This document shows positions 61,901 to 64,000 of a DNA stretch of 64,000 bases, in pieces. The notes beneath the pieces were generated by a model. The model saw only the letters and a program-made list of their open reading frames with translations, was not told the origin of the DNA and ran no database searches. The DNA is from Bacteroidota bacterium (lineage in GTDB: Bacteria; Bacteroidota; Bacteroidia; B-17B0; Aurantibacillaceae): contig JADBXZ010000022.1 in the NCBI GenBank assembly GCA_020403265.1, forward strand, positions 32,388-96,387, read 5' to 3'. The translations under genes and the position numbers were made by a program. How positions within the stretch are numbered: position 1 is the stretch's first letter; every line of letters begins with the position of its first letter.

Positions 61901-64000
61901 GGTTGGATTAAAGGGATAAACAGCGATGCTTTAAAGATTAGTAACGATGCAGGTAAGGATGGAGCTTTTAACAATTCATACTACGCCGTGTTTAACAATT
62001 TGCACGCATACTTTGCTAAAGATGCAATGTCCTTTGGTTTAAATTACTACAATGCGGGATCGAATAAAGATTTTACTGCAATCAAAAATGGTAACTATAA
62101 CTCAACATCAGATATTAACCCAGTTAGCAGTTATACTAATCTTTATAATAGCACTGCACCATTGTATTTGGATAATCTTGGTGCAGGAGACGGCCCTAGC
62201 CTTTATAATGGAAACATTAGTAGCATGGTTACCAGTTTTATAGATAAAGACGCGAGTAATACAGCAATAAACAACCAACCTTTTCCGCAACTAACCACCT
62301 ACCGATACGATCAGTTACACCGGCTAACCAAAACAAAATCGTTTAGGGCATTAACTAACAATACCTGGGATGCACCAACCACGGCCAACTACACTGATGC
62401 CTATTTAATGAACCTAACCTACGATTTAAATGGTAACATTAAAACCCTTAAACGCAATGGGCCGGGCATTAGTGTATCGCCGGGTAGTAGTTTAGATATG
62501 GATGATTTGTTATATTCCTATTATGAAAAACCTACAAATGGTGGTGTAGTAACTTCAGGAGCATATAATTCAAACAAATTGGCCTGTGTTAAAGATTTTG
62601 TTAATTTTACAGATTTTGGTTCAACTACTTTAGTGCAAAACAATTATAATACTGATATAGATGATTTAACTGATTTGGTATCAAGTCCTGGGACTTGTTC
62701 CGAAAGTACTCCTCGATATAAGTACGATGAAGTTGGTAACCTGATATTTGATAAGGGTGAATATATAGCCAATATTGTTTGGACAGTGGATAGAAAGGTA
62801 AAGGAAATAATAAGAGATCCGGCTGCCATGCTATCGGCACCTCCTGCAATTGGTCCTGTTACAAAATCAGATATTGAATATCAATATAATGCAATGCGCC
62901 AAAGGGTTGTTAAAATTGTGAAACCAAGAAACCCAACTACAAAAGTATTAATGCCTCCAATAAATTGGATCTATACGTATTATGTATATGATGCAAGTGG
63001 CAACCTAAGTGCAACCTACGATAGAAAAACAACCCCAATTGGTACAAGCGGCACACTATTTGTTGACGAAATTACGCTGAGTGAGCATCACATTTACGGC
63101 AGTAACAGACTTGCAATTGCCAGACCAAGCAATACACTGGCCACTTGGAGTTATTCATTTAGCACCTGTGCAGGAGATTTAAGTTGTAGAACGGCCATTA
63201 CAACATTTAATCCTTTAAATCCTTCAGGGTATCCTTTTGAAACAGCCCGGCATCTCGGATTTAAAGAGTTTGAATTAACCAACCACCTTGGCAACGTGAT
63301 TGCCACAGTTAGTGATCGTAAAGTGCAAATTAGACACTGTGCAGTAATTTACGAAGACTTTGGTGATGCAATTATAGACGGTGTAACTCCTTCTAACGCT
63401 TTAATTGAAGTTGAAAATAATAGTTTGAGAGTTCAACCAACCGAACTCAATGGAGGTGTAAATGTAACTTATAGCACCGTTGTTGGAACACCTTATCAAA
63501 TGAGTTTTGAAATTGATTTAGGCACAAGTACTCCAGACAATGGGCGTACATTGAATATATTCAGCTATAATCCTTCAACAGGTGATACCACAATTTTAGG
63601 TACTGCTCCAATTAACCAAAACGGAACATATACGTATACATTTACGGGTCAGGCGGGGAGTATAGGAGGAGCGAAATTATTTTTTAGATCGAATGTAAAT
63701 GCCGGAAGCCAACAGTATTTTTATTTAGATAATTTTAAAGTTATTGATGCTGAGGATTTAGAGGGAGCTGATCCAATAGGACTTGATCCGTGTAGTAATG
63801 CTTTATCTACCTTTGGTGGTTATTTCCCAGACTTACTAATGCACACCGATTACTACGCCGGCGGACAGGAAATGCCCGGACGCAAGTGGGTGAGTTCTGT
63901 TGACAAATATCGTTACTCTCACAACGGACACGAACGTGAAGACGCCATTTTTGAAGGTGCACAAAGCGCTGAATACTGGATGTATGATAGTAGAACTTTG
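56000..64000 (+). CDS. RHS/YD-repeat giant protein, 3' end outside window
   Basis: The frame is open from the ATG at 56000 to the last base: at least 2667 residues. After a signal peptide (about 1-20) come an FnIII-like segment (about 195-215) and a long Cys-rich region with many CxxC pairs. RHS/YD repeats begin at about 1705 (YIYDEIGRIILS, YDNLGRIIEVG), continue at about 2101 (YRYDQLHRLTKT) and 2238 (YKYDEVGNLIFDKGEY), and lead to FKEFELTNHLGNVIATVSDR at about 2420. An inserted jelly-roll-like domain spans about 2447-2587. The core then resumes with YRYSHNGHERED and ends at EYWMYDSRTL, the point where the RHS-associated core normally finishes. The variable C-terminal tip lies beyond the window. 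Confidence 0.88.
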   Translation, partial: MTKKTFLLFLIAVLSLQLKAGDETRSARVYANNMVTGSFIYSADDKYSASSGWVSGFSNYKNRAVVEFGLDEELHYLSYAFNACIKFDVAVTDASQNTTVYSNQQLNISYNPSEQTRYKDKAQLVFQNVYKIKVYNMIVTSCGLTTPCGTCTLTTNQPDLYMQAEITTERIYNFNFASQLASTDVTHLFNSTNQELAINWNYIPGAEQYELEYTYVDDYVNPLTSSPSSLTFDLDHDATRINTTNNFYNIPLTYEKGYIVYRIRPIGLSPTKERIEGAWQGAVTGNASSTPYSFNISTPFGADKYNWSSIKTFAENGKTGIGVSFTDAMGLNRQSIARLNTDKKAIVQTTLYDYYARPTVNILPAPVSGLDFNYRFNLNMYNNGSGPSVIFDKSIFNLCTTANNICNANAFNLDAATSIGAANYYSSLNPNKQGYQGYLPDAFGLPYTQIKYKPDGLSRVTHQSTPGNTHYLGSGKELKYFYAQPTQVELDRLFGAEAGRAKYYFKNITIDPNGQASATYLDNLGRTVATSLLGLNPLNVDPLPNMATTALMTESLSVSPTNDEDPSTRCKEVNSTFFVANASTEGYVYHTTLGSFASTCNIGSCYDCVYDVELSIKDDCGNEIFDNDANNSTAPGFTNTIGKQPPYIPVTCGSGPTGTFIAGTTLTTPVNIVFPKAGLYTVYKKICVSEAPIVDYTADFIANDCSDKKCTIFDSIINDTDFAGCNALSNCSECMQNVLQNAATISNSTGTVAVLGNTLPNQAGGSLPTNTTVAYVTALSPQEISAALENCANLCIDKTPCGKFEKKLLADFYPNSGQYASAYSIAQPGWNYSIFNPNNLLSSNVPPHWALSPPSTYLNAAGSPDGIQIGGTIYPPQSAPGGVTTYTNMYKKSWAKSFLTMHPEYCKYYFYCNVLGSSLLYDEQFSSIRHFDTACYAGYIKPVIYSGTLDDQPTCIPTLSNPDPIASVLTVHPAFNTLITAFYSDITSNFNSTGINIYDFVTAQFDGTQGPSKTFGADPCTADEEWKLFKTYYNVRKQKLYSDMLAQFLSSPSTFGYNGPCGTVPSGYVEHFPSISTIATSGLPAGISGGAATVASLLSPPAPFSSAAAVTAYTNSIATFTSNIAAAQSAYAVNSCDTACNDYKPLWNSYLNTGCPAYSAAGPVTQAQILAALVQVCKRGCDYNTNLEGASSVSPGNGYTLPSSGGVVVNNFQQVLNYYLGNNVCNAIILTNPSPYPSSGNNNNNQSLTSCKCDQILQVAHNFTANPLPPGIMFEWQLFKQMYGFDLSEYNALKCLCKQTTGNTWAPGHLWTVTEITSLASNTFIVNPQLECNSCLKCTDVVAAINGLSSQFLSSISYPNVIDAITQDSTNQILALAVLNNQFGVHSLQDYIDLYADCQQFNSSGSAALTFSNTISTEALDLFHYLNQLVSNKLLTKNHLVKLCTDDKYYLSSLYNGALPTTPANTYAYTISGNSLIFTITTPPSTTTLQVTLTFPSSYSGTWQGLSYLNNLNAYCPSPAPGPNYGFIVNAVDANLSVVTLTGSITNLAFPICTLSGGSSPVPLLCPKKPKKKNTCATSLIQNALTQANLLAQQYLQNLAIAFQTAYQDACYNAINETFTRTYNGANEYQYTLYYYDQAGNLQRTVAPKGVDILPLTAALPLSSTTYPLHSSVTGVDKNYVNDYQSHSYNTPIQESTIDGGKTKYIYDEIGRIILSQNAKQLAKGTTTKSYFSYTKYDNLGRIIEVGELGIAPTAIASPHPLFSTGNSIPYTSIYVPFVLGASGNTFSEVVRTFYDDVPSNIMSPNSILYFSALGNGAENLRNRVSAIMYYNTYVPGNPTPFYQNATFYSYDDHGNVNFAVQENNTLPSSLTGPSINNAPNFKRITYDYDLISGNMIQANYQPNKVDQISHRYYYDEDNRLHEVFTTKDGVNWDRDAKYFYYEHGPLARIERADKQVQGMDFYYTIHGWIKGINSDALKISNDAGKDGAFNNSYYAVFNNLHAYFAKDAMSFGLNYYNAGSNKDFTAIKNGNYNSTSDINPVSSYTNLYNSTAPLYLDNLGAGDGPSLYNGNISSMVTSFIDKDASNTAINNQPFPQLTTYRYDQLHRLTKTKSFRALTNNTWDAPTTANYTDAYLMNLTYDLNGNIKTLKRNGPGISVSPGSSLDMDDLLYSYYEKPTNGGVVTSGAYNSNKLACVKDFVNFTDFGSTTLVQNNYNTDIDDLTDLVSSPGTCSESTPRYKYDEVGNLIFDKGEYIANIVWTVDRKVKEIIRDPAAMLSAPPAIGPVTKSDIEYQYNAMRQRVVKIVKPRNPTTKVLMPPINWIYTYYVYDASGNLSATYDRKTTPIGTSGTLFVDEITLSEHHIYGSNRLAIARPSNTLATWSYSFSTCAGDLSCRTAITTFNPLNPSGYPFETARHLGFKEFELTNHLGNVIATVSDRKVQIRHCAVIYEDFGDAIIDGVTPSNALIEVENNSLRVQPTELNGGVNVTYSTVVGTPYQMSFEIDLGTSTPDNGRTLNIFSYNPSTGDTTILGTAPINQNGTYTYTFTGQAGSIGGAKLFFRSNVNAGSQQYFYLDNFKVIDAEDLEGADPIGLDPCSNALSTFGGYFPDLLMHTDYYAGGQEMPGRKWVSSVDKYRYSHNGHEREDAIFEGAQSAEYWMYDSRTL

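Noticed and set aside
57508..62849. Several open frames of 60-83 codons on both strands within the RHS gene
   Set aside because: All lie within the continuous 56000-64000 frame that encodes recognisable RHS sequence; they are shadows.
1..64000. tRNA, rRNA, riboswitch or prophage elements
   Set aside because: Looked for by eye in the intergenic stretches; nothing with the expected conserved arms or gene content was seen.

Overview
The window comes from an AT-rich member of the Bacteroidota. The lineage call rests on several things seen directly: a type B (gliding-motility/CHU_C) type IX secretion sorting domain, triple-Reg_prop/LytS-type sensor kinase architecture, BatA-domain and DUF6702/GIN-type proteins, TANNTTTG promoter-like boxes, and giant paired RHS-type secreted proteins of the form seen in this phylum. 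Shine-Dalgarno sites are not evident. Starts include ATG, GTG and TTG. Several exported proteins have signal peptides that no standard start codon can reach. No rRNA, tRNA, CRISPR array or transposase gene was recognised.

Layout. 1-4009: the distal part of a histidine operon (hisC end, hisB, hisH, hisA, hisF, hisIE), tightly overlapping. 4070-10241: a LytS-type sensor kinase with a secreted T9SS substrate, then small proteins, a P-loop kinase and cdsA. 10440-17516: an envelope/lipid A region (PagL-like deacylase, GIN-domain lipoprotein, beta-barrel, Kdo transferase, MazG, PAP2 phosphatase, ArnT-like glycosyltransferase). 17519-21820: a TM2 protein, then an ECF sigma factor with a membrane anti-sigma-like protein, an FGE-sulfatase-fold protein and a small secreted protein. 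21835-27377 (minus strand): a six-gene operon with dapF, an acetyltransferase, a seven-heme cytochrome/TPR protein and mltG. 27490-35759: HtrA protease, SiaC-like protein, dihydroorotase-like protein, BatA-domain protein, HupE/UreJ-like protein, DUF6702-like protein and a hydrolase. 35823-41763: a large BNR/sortilin-propeller protein and the MlaE-MlaF-MlaD lipid transport operon.

41764-43063 is a 1.3 kb non-coding stretch with two diverged copies of a hairpin-rich repeat. It is followed by the most striking locus, 43064 to the window end: eight genes on one strand with gaps of 1-11 bp. They encode three exported beta-rich proteins (two sharing a paralogous N-terminus), an OmpH/Skp-like chaperone, a lipoprotein, a 2111-residue protein whose N-terminus resembles the SpvB/TcB cocoon half, a second lipoprotein, and an RHS/YD-repeat protein of at least 2667 residues that is cut off by the window end just before its expected variable tip. 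I read this as a split TcB/TcC-like RHS cocoon system with its own chaperone and lipoprotein helpers. The parts are visible in the sequence; the joint function is inference.
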